This document shows positions 1 to 13,934 of a DNA stretch of 33,000 nt, one piece after another. Made by a program: the position numbers and the translations under genes. Origin of the DNA: Azolla pinnata. Lineage: Eukaryota; Streptophyta; Polypodiopsida; Salviniales; Salviniaceae. Within the stretch, counting starts at the first letter, position 1. Each line of letters opens with the position of its first letter. The notes beneath the pieces are model-generated. The model saw nothing but the letters and a program-made list of their open reading frames with translations, was not told where the DNA came from and made no database searches. The stretch lies in NCBI GenBank assembly GCA_037176905.1, contig JBBBWG010026890.1, positions 34,569 to 67,568 of the forward strand, in the 5' to 3' direction.

Positions 1-153
1 ACCCTAACCCTAGCCCTGATTCTAGCCTTAACCCTAACCCTGATTCTAGCCTTACCCTAACCCTAACCCTAACCCTAGCCCTAGCTCTAGCCATAGCCCT
101 AGCCCTGATTCTAGTCTTAACCCTAACCCTACCCTAACCCTAACCCTAACCCT
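1..153. repeat. Degenerate telomere-like CCCTAA repeats
   Basis: The first 153 bases are mostly CCCTAA hexamers (TTAGGG on the other strand) mixed with variants such as CCCTAG. A 17-base variant, CCCTGATTCTAGCCTTA, occurs three times (14-30, 38-54 and, with one change, 103-119), so the array has a crude higher-order structure. The C-rich strand reads 5' to 3' inward, which is the orientation expected at the left end of a chromosome. The repeat is the six-base type, not the common plant CCCTAAA. It could be subtelomeric, interstitial, or a local minisatellite at a gene's 5' end. Confidence 0.75.
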
Positions 154-159
154 CGACGT

Positions 160-727
160 TCTGCTCCGGAAACAGGAGACCTCGACTTTGAGCTCCGCAA
201 ACCCTACTGCCCTAATCTACCTGTCTATGAAAGGGGAGCTTCGGCTATGGCGGATCCTGTGTCATCACCCTCATCACCATCACACCATCACCATCACCGT
301 CTTCTTCTTCTTCTTCTTCTTCTCCGTTGTCGTTGTCAACCCTGCACTCTGCACCGTAAACCTTGTCTAAAACTAACAGAGTTTGCATGTATGCAGCGGT
401 ATTTCTTTGGCTATGGAGGATCCTCGGTCCTCCTCCGCCTCCTGCTCTTCGTCATCTCCACCGTCATTGTCATCGTCATCAACCAAATCCATGTCTTTCT
501 CATCGACCCACTTGCACCAAAGTGATGCTGAAGCAGAAGCACCCATCCTCCCCAGCCTCGGAGGAAAACAAGGCAGGATCAGAACAAGAACAAAGGCATG
601 GAAAAGCAGCCAAAAGGAAGCACCCTTCTGGTTTCCAAGAAAAGAAGAAAAAAGAGCCCTGAGAGCGAAACACACACAGGGAGAAATCAAAGGAAAAGCT
701 TTCGAAAAGAAAAAGCATTGAAGCAGG
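160..727 (+). other. Probable 5' leader exon of the bHLH gene, with short upstream ORFs
   Basis: This stretch is C/T-rich and then GAA-rich, like plant leaders. It ends at a good splice donor (CAG|GTACCG, donor at 727-728), after which the sequence becomes T-rich for 1.6 kb as an intron would. It holds two related starts, GGCTATGGCGGATCCTG (about 242) and GGCTATGGAGGATCCTC (about 409). They open reading frames of 92 codons (247-525) and about 102 codons (413-721). Neither joins in frame to the bHLH coding exon, so they would be upstream ORFs or remains of a broken Ser-rich coding exon. Transcription here is inferred, not seen. Confidence 0.35.
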
Positions 728-2380
728 TACCGTCCGCTCTGACCTCAAGTACCCCCACAACCAAATCTCAGTTTCTGCTTCGTTTTCTTCATTCATTTCT
801 TGCTTTATTTCATCCCAGTTTCTTTTCCTTCTTAGTTCATTCTTATCCTGAAGCTCGTGTTCTTCTTGTTTTCTTTTGCTTAGGGGTCCGCTTTCCTTAT
901 GTAAAACCAAGATTTCTAAAGTGGATTTAGATTTTGTTTCCCATAGAATATGTATTTTCTCCTCCTTGATGCTAAAGATTTTTCTTTGTATACCTGTCTT
1001 AGCCGCATCCAGTTTAGAGTTTTGATGCTTCGCCAATCGACTTGTTTCTCCTCGTATGAGTCTTTCCAATTTTTCCATGTAGGTTACATCAATCTAACGA
1101 TCAATTTCCTTATCTATGGAACTGTATCGTTTTGAGTGTTTCTCTTGTAAGCTCGATCCTACATTTATTTTTCCTATACAATTTCCTGAAATATTACTTG
1201 TAACCATTTTCATGTTTCTTTTCCTTTTGCGTATTTTAGATTTTCTTTGTTTTGACATGCTACCTGATCATTATGTCTTTGCTTTAGGTATTCTAAAAAA
1301 TTTTGAAGTTTGCATTTCTGAGTTTGAAATTAAGGGATGCTTAAGATTCTTTCTCTTCTACAAACCCGTATGTTCTTTTTCACGTATATATGTATCTAGA
1401 TATATGTATGTAAATAAATTTGTGCATATGTGTGTGTCTGCGTACCCCTGTATCTTTGCAACTGTATCTATCTAGCCATCTTTTTATTTCTTTTGTTTAT
1501 CGAATTGAGGCATTTAAAATCTCCGACTTTGATCAAAAGAAAAATCTATATACCTTTTGCACTTATATACTTATTACTTTCGCAGGCTTTGTCTGCAAGG
1601 TCTCTCAAGTTTCCGTACATTATCATTGCAACCTGTACGTAAGGTCCCCACAAGTTTATATATATATATATATATATATTTGTGTGTGCAGGTGGAATCT
1701 AAAGAATCAAGGTTTTCATTGAGCGGATTTTTCTTGAGTTTCTCCTCATTCTCCTTCATATTTAGGTAACTATATTGATCTTTCTAGTACAATTGTTATT
1801 GTTTAGTATCCTAGGATTTCAACTCTGTGATTTCAAGCATTTCTAGGGTTTTGAAGCATTCCTGGTCTTTCAGCTTTCTCAAGCCTCAAGTGTCATGTTT
1901 GTGCTGCCTTACCATCACATTACTCTTGGACGGGATGTTAGTATTCCTGGGTCACATACTAAACCTCAGTTGTGAATGAAAGCATAGTCATCATTTCAGT
2001 ATTTTAGGGCTCAACGATTGTAGGTTTTGAAGCTCTTAAGGGAGATCCTTCGTTTTGGTTGTTCCAGTATTTTAATTTGTTTTTGAATCATCCTAGAATT
2101 TGAAGTCTTCCTAGGAGGCCTCGTCTCCTAATGTGATAATAATCAGTTTAATACTTTATAGTTTGAGGCATCCAAGATCTCTGAACTTGCCACACTGAAC
2201 ATGAAATTAACATGATCGTTTAATGCTCAATTCTTTTGAAGCTCCTCCCATATTAGAGCTCCTCTAACACGAATATGGTTCATTAACTATTCCATGATTT
2301 TAGAAAGTTCCAGGCCAAATTTAGCAGAACTTAACATTAGCATAATCATTTTAGTATTGGAAATTCTCATCTTTTATCAG
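728..2380 (+). other. T-rich presumed 5'-UTR intron of the bHLH gene
   Basis: About 1.65 kb of T-rich sequence without a convincing coding frame. It contains a TA-dinucleotide run near 1655-1680 followed by TG. It begins at a plausible donor and ends at CTTTTATCAG (acceptor about 2379-2380) with a pyrimidine-rich tract, 15 bases before the first ATG of the bHLH frame. A long intron in the 5' UTR is common in plant regulatory genes. Alternative internal exons cannot be excluded. Confidence 0.35.
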
Positions 2381-2395
2381 CCATCCATTCCTAAT

Positions 2396-4280
2396 ATGAA
2401 CATGAAATCAGGTGCCATGGCTATGTTTGCTACTCTGAAACGAGAAAATTTACCCCTAAGTTTGTCCAGCTTGGGCCACTGTAATTCAGCACCTGACATA
2501 ATGATTTCAAACTGGCTAAATGAAAGCTCGCCATATGAAGTTTCTCAAATGGATCGATTCCTAGACAATCAGCATGATGTTAATAGTCTTATTCTACCAT
2601 CAAACGAATTCAGAGAAAAAGATATCAGGATCCAATCGGGCCACTTTATTCAAATTGATCATCGAAGCACAACAGATTGCTTAGAATCCATTGGCCAATA
2701 TACACTTCCAGCAATCCATGAAAATAAAGAGGAAGAATCACTTTTACAACAATCAGATGATGAGTCACTCATGAGGGGTGTCTCGGATGCAATGAGAATA
2801 CCCAGTGCCAATATTATTAAGCATAACAGTTTGCCTTCAGAGTTCTTGACATGTTTAGCCAGGGAAGAATTGAACCAGAGGTCGTCCTATATAGGTCAAG
2901 CTAACCTGGATGATTCAGGAAGGTGTAGTCGCAACGATCCTTCACAAGAGATATCATTGATGAGATCAGAGAGTCAGCTGAATCATAATGAACTGCTGAG
3001 ACAAAGTAGTTATCCTACTGCACTGTCGGTACAAATCCCCTCTGTTGGTGTTGAGGAGATGGCCATGCGAGGGAAACTACCTGCCCTTGATGTTATTGGA
3101 GGTCCATATGTTGGGAACGTGAGTGATGATGGACTTGATTACTACTCAGAAAGGCTGAACCATTCCTTCAGAAAAAGAGGGAGAGAAGCTGAATGCCAGA
3201 TGTTGAAATTTCAGCCTCGAGAAGATGCCTGGGTACATACGTTCTTTGTTTCACATCTTCAGTTTCTTTTTGTGCTTTTTGTATGCATAGAGTTGAGGAA
3301 ATGTGTCTTCTCTGATGGTGATTTTAGCTTTTGTTTCATTTTGTATGCATAGTGTGAGGGGCGTGGGCAGCATGGCCATATCAATGAAATCAATCGATTG
3401 ACTGTACCTAGCTCCATAATGACCACCAATATGGAAGCCGATGTTGTTGTCTGTAAATCTCGTGCAAAGAGGGGTTTTGCTACAGATCCTCGAAGCATTG
3501 CCGAACGAGTAAGATCATGCACTTGCCTTGTATATTTCTACTTCACTGCTGCTGATTCAAATAGCTGTGAATATCTATTAAATTATTGTCACTTTAAGCT
3601 GTCATTTTATAGATCAGAAGAACCAAAATCAGCGATGGCATGAAAAAGCTGCATGACCTTTTGCCGAATACAGACAAGGTGAGTTTTTCTGAGTTTCTTT
3701 GGAGCTCTTGTCTTGGCATCTCAGTTTTGTAGATGGGATGCTGACTCACTTTCACAATTATTATGTGCATACCATACATCCACACGACATGTATGTATAT
3801 AATGAGCATCATCATTATGCAGCAAGCGCATACTGCAGATATGCTGGATGAAGTTGTCCTTTATGTGAGGCAGCTTCAGCGCAGGGTTCAGGTATGGCAT
3901 TCACCATCATTTCAGTCGTTAAGCATCAAAAACGACCAATAAAGAGTATCTCTCTTATTCACTATTTGTTTTGGATCTTTCTACCTCTTTAAGCTTCAAA
4001 AAACTACAAAAAAGGAAATTCTCTTTATCATTTTAAAAACCTGCGGTCAATGATAAGTTGGTTCTCTATTGTTTCTAGATGGATTGATCTTAACATTTTT
4101 AGACTTGCTAATTGTGTAATGCACTTTGCTGGATTACTACTTCGGACCAAATTTGGCTATAGATAGCTAAAACATCAATTCTTTATCCTCTATACCTTGA
4201 TTTAGGAGCTTTCGGAAGACAAGTATGTGTGTGCAAAGTGTAAAAGGAAGCAAGATGTCTCTTCATGTCTAAAACAGTGA
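2396..4280 (+). CDS. bHLH transcription factor, FBH (bHLH122/130/81)-like
   Basis: Five coding exons were read: 2396-3232, 3353-3508, 3613-3678, 3823-3891 and 4206-4280. They give about 400 residues, within the usual size of the family. All junctions are GT..AG and phase 0. The first exon encodes a long polar, Ser/Asn-rich N-terminal region. The bHLH domain starts at about residue 315 with RAKRGFATDPRSIAERIRR (basic region), followed by helix 1, the loop around LLPNTDKQ and helix 2 with ADMLDEVVLYVRQLQRRV. The tail after helix 2 is short and Cys/Lys-rich (CAKCKRK). The RAKRG..PRSIAER signature and the exon breaks inside the bHLH match the FBH group, nuclear E-box binders that in Arabidopsis include activators of CONSTANS. 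The family usually has GCATHPRS where this protein has GFATDPRS. The start was chosen as the first ATG after an acceptor at 2380; ATG 2402 or 2417 are alternatives. The domain call is firm and the N-terminus less so. Confidence 0.85.
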
Positions 4281-4819
4281 AGAACTGTGGGGGATCAAGT
4301 TTTTGGGAGTACAAGAAAAAAACCGTTTTCTGTTATACACAGATGCGACAAACACATGGCACCTATAAATGTGTCATCCAACTCTTGGTCAGCATTTGTT
4401 TTACTAGTCTTAACAAAAATGGAAAGGAGGATTTGTTGACATATAGTAGCTTCCCTTGTATAGAAAGAAAAAGACCAATATAATTAATGAAGTTCTCTTT
4501 TTACCATAAAGTTCTCCGTGTGCATCCAATGTCAGTCTTCTGGTTTTCGGAACTTCCAATTTTGTTGTTCATCAGTACTTCTAATGACCAATTCTAAAGA
4601 ATAATCATGGTACATATTTATGTTTTTGCAAGATGAGATGATTTCTGGTGTTTTTTAATGATGAAGTTACATGGTTCTAAGCATAGATTTTAGTCACGGA
4701 TATATACATGCATTCGTATTTGAGTATGCCATTCATTTTCGAAAATAAAGTATATGAAATAAAAAGCAATTAATAAATCTGAATAAAATAAAATAAAAAG
4801 ATATAATAAAAGTTTATAT

Positions 4820-4885
4820 GTGAAAGACGGTGGGATTCGAATCCAAGTCCACAGTATAAGACTACCTTACATTACCACCCTTGAA
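4820..4885 (-). mobile_element. Possible tRNA-derived SINE remnant
   Basis: Read on the minus strand, this piece resembles the 3' half of a tRNA. It has a stem-loop-like block around the perfect palindrome GGATTCGAATCC (4833-4844), which resembles a Pol III box B, inside a T-arm-like GTGG...CCAC context. It is followed by an A/T-rich tail. A clear box A and a cloverleaf are not evident, so a functional tRNA is unlikely. A degenerate SINE is the best guess. Because the core is palindromic, the strand is uncertain. Confidence 0.3.
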
Positions 4886-5047
4886 TACACAAATACAAAA
4901 GTAAAGCTTTTAAAGTACTAAACTGCTAATATTCGCATTTGTTGATAGTTTCTGTGAATGCAAATATTACGATCTATAATTCTAAGGTGTATTTTCTGTT
5001 GAAAAAAATCAGACATGATTAGTGTATTTTAATTCAACAAGGATTCT

Positions 5048-5049
<2 letters not shown>

Positions 5050-5105
<56 letters not shown>
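5050..5105. repeat. Compound (TA)n(GA)n microsatellite
   Basis: A run of TA dinucleotides passes directly into a run of GA dinucleotides, then into AAAGAGAG. This is a simple-sequence repeat with no gene nearby. Confidence 0.95.
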
Positions 5106-5110
<5 letters not shown>

Positions 5111-6152
5111 AGAGAAAGGGGTTTTGAGCAAAGCAGTGTATTTCAATCATGGAAGGCTTCATATTGCAAACGGAGGGCCAATCCATTTTAGGATTCCAAT
5201 CATGATAGTCTAATGTTTGTCACCAATAAATAAGGAAAGAATAACTATAATTCTCACATTGAAGAGAGGAGTTTACATAAGACATCCGCCAAGATTATGT
5301 CCAGATACCAGTGATAAATGCCATCTATTTCTACTAGTTGTAACAAGTTTATAGCAAACCTTTACAACCAAATTGAACTACAAGGCAATAAATTGAAGCA
5401 TTAAACACATTTGAGTATACTAGTGAGTATCCAGAAAATTTTCTTCAATCATCGTAGTGTTTTCTTAGAATTCATAGTAGTGTCTCTGGTAAACAGAATG
5501 AGTTGACAACATCAACTACAAAAGGCAGATGCTTCTCGATTTTGATCCAAGCACTTGCAGAGATTTCTCTTACATTTCAGCATTGACAATACCAAATATA
5601 GTGTCTTTGTCATTCGACCAATATGGATCAAATTGGTCTCGCTAGGAGACGGAGCACAGCTCTTTTATTCCATGCATCAGTTAGTCACCATCTCTTACCT
5701 TTTTCAACAGCTTTGTTGCTATGCGGCGTATGGTTTTATTCAGTTTGAACCCTACAATCACCCCTAAGCCGAAGCTTATCATGGCTATCTTAGTGCATGT
5801 CCATCCTGTCACCACATGTCTTGTTATCCTCACCTGCAGCACAATCCAATCCAGAGATTAATGTCACTCCCCCACATGAAGCTAAAAGTTTGATAATATC
5901 TCCATTTAGAAGGAATTCGGCTATTCTGTTGCCATAAGCAACACATCCCAACAATATTCCAAGAGTAACATGACAAAATGACAGATCACCTTCTATATCC
6001 ATATAAGGACTGAGAATTTTATTAGACTTGTAATCCTCTAGTTTGATCTAATCACCATCCTAACTAAGCCTCTAATGGACCTTTGCAGTGAGTGCTAGCA
6101 TGAGACAACGTAGAAAGTTTAGCTATGTCATTGCATTCATATAGTATGGAGC

Positions 6153-6881
6153 TCAGCTACCATGATATGAATCCCAACCCACTCGGGAAGTGTCAAAGTA
6201 ATGTATCACAATCACACAAACATTTCTTTTAGCTATTCTTGCAATAGATCCAACAATATCAGCAGAATATTGTGAATTGGATGGCAAAGGTACGCTGCCT
6301 TGATGAAACCGACGTTCAAACGAATCGACAACCAAGTGCATCGCATCAGAAGAAAACTATATGCACAAGGAATAGTGCCATGTTTTGCATCAAGGTAGGA
6401 GATTGATGTAATAGAAGGGTTCAGTCTGTCCATACATTAGAGGTGTCATCTGATAAAAAACGAGTATGCCCTAAAAATGGACGTGTAACTCACAGGATTG
6501 CCCTTCAATCCCTAAACAATCCTTCAATCGTTCGCAAGCATTTCCCGCTTAGAGGGCATAGTAAGCAACCCCTAGAGCATTGCTCCGTGGCATTTCAGCA
6601 CACCCGCAACATTGCGGGAAACCTAAGAGGATTAATGAGCCCTACAGGTCTTCTGCTCATAGAAAGAAACGTGGAAAAAACATAGAATTCCCGGCCAGTT
6701 TGCAAAAGAAAAACAAAAGGCCGAGCCCTAAACTAAGACGTTTGAGGACAAAGAAGAAAACGGACGGCAGAGAGAGAAAAGGAAAAGAAAAAGGGGAAGC
6801 GGAAGCAGAAGCAGAAGAGGAGATGGTGGGTCGGGCAAATACCTGAGGAGCAGTAACAAGAGCAGCAGAGGAACCGGCCAT
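6153..6881 (-). CDS. Possible small two-exon gene, product unknown
   Basis: On the minus strand a CT-rich leader (about 6885-6968) precedes an ATGGCC start at 6881, which opens MAGSSAALVTAPQ and then a GTATTT donor (exon 6843-6881). A phase-compatible acceptor (CATATAG, next base 6356) leads into an open frame to a stop at 6153. That frame contains DAMHLVVDSFERRF and SIARIAKRNVCVIVI. Together they would give about 80 residues. I do not recognise the product; the second exon has a mixed helical/hydrophobic look but no known motif. The join is inferred from splice sites only. It may be a decayed gene, or the leader-like CT tract may mislead. Confidence 0.2.
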
Positions 6882-6884
6882 GGA

Positions 6885-6966
6885 AATCCAAGAAGAAGAA
6901 AACGAAGAAGAAAACGAAGAAGACGAAGAAGAAGACGAAGAAGAAGACGAAGAAGACGAAGAAGTC

Positions 6967-7017
<51 letters not shown>

Positions 7018-7135
7018 TATTATCATCATTATCATTATCATTATTATTATTATCATTATTATTATCATTATCATGATTATTATCATCATCATCATTATTA
7101 TTACTATTATTGTTGTTGTTGTTGTTGTTGTTGTT
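6885..7135. repeat. Compound (GAA/GAC)n - (ATT/ATC)n - (GTT)n microsatellite
   Basis: Successive trinucleotide runs: GAA with GAC interruptions to about 6967, then ATT with ATC interruptions to about 7110, then GTT. These give long low-complexity open frames (poly-Glu/Asp, poly-Tyr/His, poly-Ile), which are not genes. The length suggests an expansion-prone locus. Confidence 0.95.
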
Positions 7136-7558
7136 ATTTTAAGAGAATTACCAAAAGCAAAACTCCTGATAGAATTCTAAATTGCATTCCCGCGGAAAAA
7201 TTAACGCCCGATTCATTCCGTCAGTATAACGTTTGATTGGTTCTACTTCCGATCCCCTCTCCCGCCTGATCGATCCCGATCGATTCCCTTTTTTTTACTA
7301 CGCTTGATCTGCAGAAGCTCGTCCGTCTAGAATCCGGTTGATCGATTAGTGTGATACTCAATCGATTGCGCGCGTCAACCGATCAACTAATTTGATGTTA
7401 ACTGAGCGCAAAATTAATCGATTTGGTGTTAATCAATTCAATTGAGCATTGATTTTTAGAACTAGGCATTAATCTGTAATTTTTAGTTTAAGGCAGCGTC
7501 TTGTTATGCATTTTTTCTGGGGTATTTTTCCCTATTATTCATCTCCTTTTCCTACTCT
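7136..7558. other. Non-coding stretch rich in CGAT/TTAATCG words
   Basis: No gene is visible. The sequence repeats short words such as ATCGATT, TTAATCGA and GATCGATC, and it leads into the 54-bp minisatellite. A similar vocabulary recurs at 14290-14530. Confidence 0.4.
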
Positions 7559-8160
7559 GGGATCGATAATCTTCCTACTGATTCTGATTCTAATTTTCCT
7601 TCTCTGGGATCGATAATCTTCCTACTTATTCTTATTTCTGATTCTAATTTTCCTGCACCGGGATCGATAATCTTCCTACTTATTCTTATTTTTTATTCTA
7701 ATTTCCCTACTCTGGGATCGACAATCTTCCTACTTATTCTTAGTTTTTATTCTAATTTTCCTACTCTGGGATCGATAATCTCCCTACTTATTCTTATTTC
7801 TGATTCTAATTTTCCTACTCTAGGATCGATAATCTTCCTACTTATTCTTTCTGATTCTAATTTTCCTGCTCTGGGACCAATAATCTTCATACTTATTCTT
7901 AGTTTTTATTCTAATTTTCCTACTCTGGGATCGATAATCTCCCTATTTATTCTTATTTCTGATTCTAATTTTCCTACTCTGGGATCAATAATCTTCCTAC
8001 TGATTCTTATTTCTGATTCTAATTTTCCTATTCCAGTTTTCTTACGATGGGATCGATAATCTCCCTAATTAATCTTATTTCTGATTTTAAGTTTCCTACT
8101 CTAGGATCGATAATCTTCCTACTCAATTCTTACTAATTTTCCTACTCTAGGATCGATCCC
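7559..8160. repeat. 54-bp minisatellite, about 12 copies
   Basis: The phrase CTGGGATCGATAATCTTCCT recurs with its GATCG at about 7561, 7608, 7662, 7716, 7770, 7824, 7875 (degenerate), 7929, 7983 (degenerate), 8051, 8105 and 8151. Most spacings are exactly 54 bases; the exceptions are about 46, 47, 51 and 68. The rest of the unit is T-rich (CTACTTATTCTTATTTCTGA). It lies about 640 bases downstream of the CPK stop codon. No coding potential. Confidence 0.95.
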
Positions 8161-8796
8161 GACTGATCTGTGGTTCTTCAAAGAACATCCGCTACCGTCA
8201 GAGAACATCCGCACCTGGGTTCAAATCTCGCTACCTTCATGACGCCTTATTTACTGAATTACATTACATGCCACATTTCCAGAAATTCTCAGGGTTGACA
8301 CAAGCCTGGTTCTACACAATTCACCACATTTGGTGGGTTAACTTAACCCTTGTCAGTCAATCAATGTAAAACCTACAACATTTACCTTCTCCTGCACCCA
8401 TACACAGCTTTTGCAATTCAAACGAAAGCCATTCGTTCGCTTCGCTCCAGCAGCACAAAAAACCTTCTTTTTTTTGTTACTTGTGCCCATAACAAGATTT
8501 ATGGCATTAGCTCAATACAACAAGGTTCCGGGGAAATCTGTGCTATAAGAACTTTATGAATTACAAACGCCGGAGTAAATCAATAAAGATGAAGGTATCG
8601 GGTAGTAAGAAAAAGGAAGAAATGTTTCCTACACAACCTAAATCTTGAATACAGTCTCGATGCGAATGCAATGCAACATTCAGACACCGAATTTCACAGG
8701 AACTTACCTTTTGCTGCTCATCGTGTAACGGTTTTTACCACCATTTTTCCAAGGTATACATATATACATTGTAAATTGGCAGACTACATGTTGGCA
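8161..8796. other. Intergenic stretch and presumed CPK 3' UTR
   Basis: No protein is recognisable. A box-B-like phrase CCTGGGTTCAAATCTC sits at 8214-8229 (compare 14742-14757). The last few hundred bases before 8797 should include the 3' UTR of the minus-strand kinase gene; a precise poly(A) site was not assigned. Confidence 0.4.
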
Positions 8797-13023
<4,227 letters not shown>

Positions 13024-13660
13024 CGCGTTATTACCCCTGCACCTCCTTCCTTCTCGCTCTTCTTCGGATTCTTTCGACCGAGAACTGTGAATCAAAGTAA
13101 CAATCTGTATGCTTTTGCGACCAAGACCGGGAGAGAGCCCTTTGCACGCCTTTCACAGAGTTCCCGAGGGCCTTCTAGGATTTCCCAGGGTTTGTATGGT
13201 TTTCCCAAGGCTTTCCAGGGTTGTCTAAAGATTATCAGGGTTTACTTCGAGCATTGTTCTTGGCCAATTCGGAATGCCTACAGCAGTCTCCCATCGTTTC
13301 TCCCTCCTTGCTCAGCTTCTGCCTTGCCTTGCCTTCCACTCGGGGTGGGGAAAAAAAGGGAAATTTAGCACAGACCTTCGTGCATGAGCAGTTGCTGCCG
13401 AGAGGAGGAGGGAAAAAAAAAAAAGGGAAACAGAAACAGAACCGCTACTAGGTCTCGAGCATGTGGGTCTCTTCGAACAAGATGAGAGAAATCAAACCAG
13501 TTTTCTTCGAGGAATGCTGGGGAAACTCCGAGGGGATCCCACCACCGCGAATTAACTCACGAGATCGAGCTCCGCGGGGGCCGAGAATCCGAGCTGAATC
13601 CGAGTTTTGCTTGGGGACGCATGCATGGGATTAGGGCTAAGGGCAGCTCAAGCAGCGAGC
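13024..13660 (-). promoter_or_regulatory. CPK 5' UTR and proximal promoter
   Basis: This region lies upstream of the kinase start on the minus strand. It has repeated AGGGTTT and CCCAGGGTTT words (13180-13245), a G/A-rich run at 13400-13440 and no recognisable gene. I could not assign a transcription start or TATA box with confidence. Confidence 0.4.
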
Positions 13661-13862
13661 AGAGAATTAGGGTTTCAAGGGGGGGGGTTTCCTGGGGCTT
13701 AGGACTGCAGAAAGAGCGGAATTAGGGTTTCAGGGGGGAACGGGGCGGGGGTTCCGGGGGATCAGGGTTGCAGAAAGAGCGGATTAGGGTTTCAAGGGGG
13801 GGGAAGCGGGGGGGTTCCTGAGGATTAGGGTTGCAGAAACAGCGGAATTAGGGTTTCCGCGC
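13660..13862. repeat. Telo-box / G-rich tandem array upstream of CPK
   Basis: Five copies of (GA)ATTAGGGTTT or a close variant lie at about 13668, 13719, 13783, 13823 and 13844. They are interleaved with G-runs of 6-9 bases and the phrase GCAGAAAGAGCGGA. ATTAGGGTTT contains the plant telo-box (AAACCCTAA on the other strand), a binding site for TRB-type Myb proteins and frequent near transcription starts. The dense G-runs could form G-quadruplexes on the plus strand. The array is 640-840 bases upstream of the kinase ATG. Confidence 0.85.
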
Positions 13863-13874
13863 AGACTGTGCGCG

Positions 13875-13925
13875 CGAGGAAGAAGAAGAAGAAGAAGATG
13901 ATGATGATGATGATGATGATGATTT
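13875..13925. repeat. (AAG)n(ATG)n microsatellite
   Basis: AAGAAGAAG passes into an ATGATGATG run. A simple repeat in the CPK upstream region with no evidence of coding. Confidence 0.9.
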
Positions 13926-13934
13926 TGTGTCCGA

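Larger units (their letters stand above)
4281..6150. other. Gene-poor intergenic stretch downstream of the bHLH gene
   Basis: I see no recognisable protein here. The first few hundred bases are presumably bHLH 3' UTR. The rest is AT-rich, with A/T-only stretches near 4740-4815, a tRNA-like element near 4820-4885 and a large TA/GA microsatellite at 5050-5105. Short open frames between 5550 and 6002 resemble no family I know and have no supporting splice context. Confidence 0.5.

Noticed and set aside
2294..2395. bHLH start at 2294
   Set aside because: The frame is open further upstream, but an intron acceptor at 2380 with a pyrimidine tract lies between, so the upstream part is probably intronic.
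4820..4885. Functional tRNA gene
   Set aside because: A T-arm-like palindrome is present, but I could not find a box A, an anticodon arm or an acceptor stem.
6880..7236. Open frame with long Glu/Asp then Tyr/His runs
   Set aside because: It is a translation of the GAA and ATT microsatellites, with no homology or gene-like composition.
7559..8160. CRISPR-like array
   Set aside because: The units are tandem and contiguous, without distinct spacers, and this is a plant nuclear context; it is a minisatellite.
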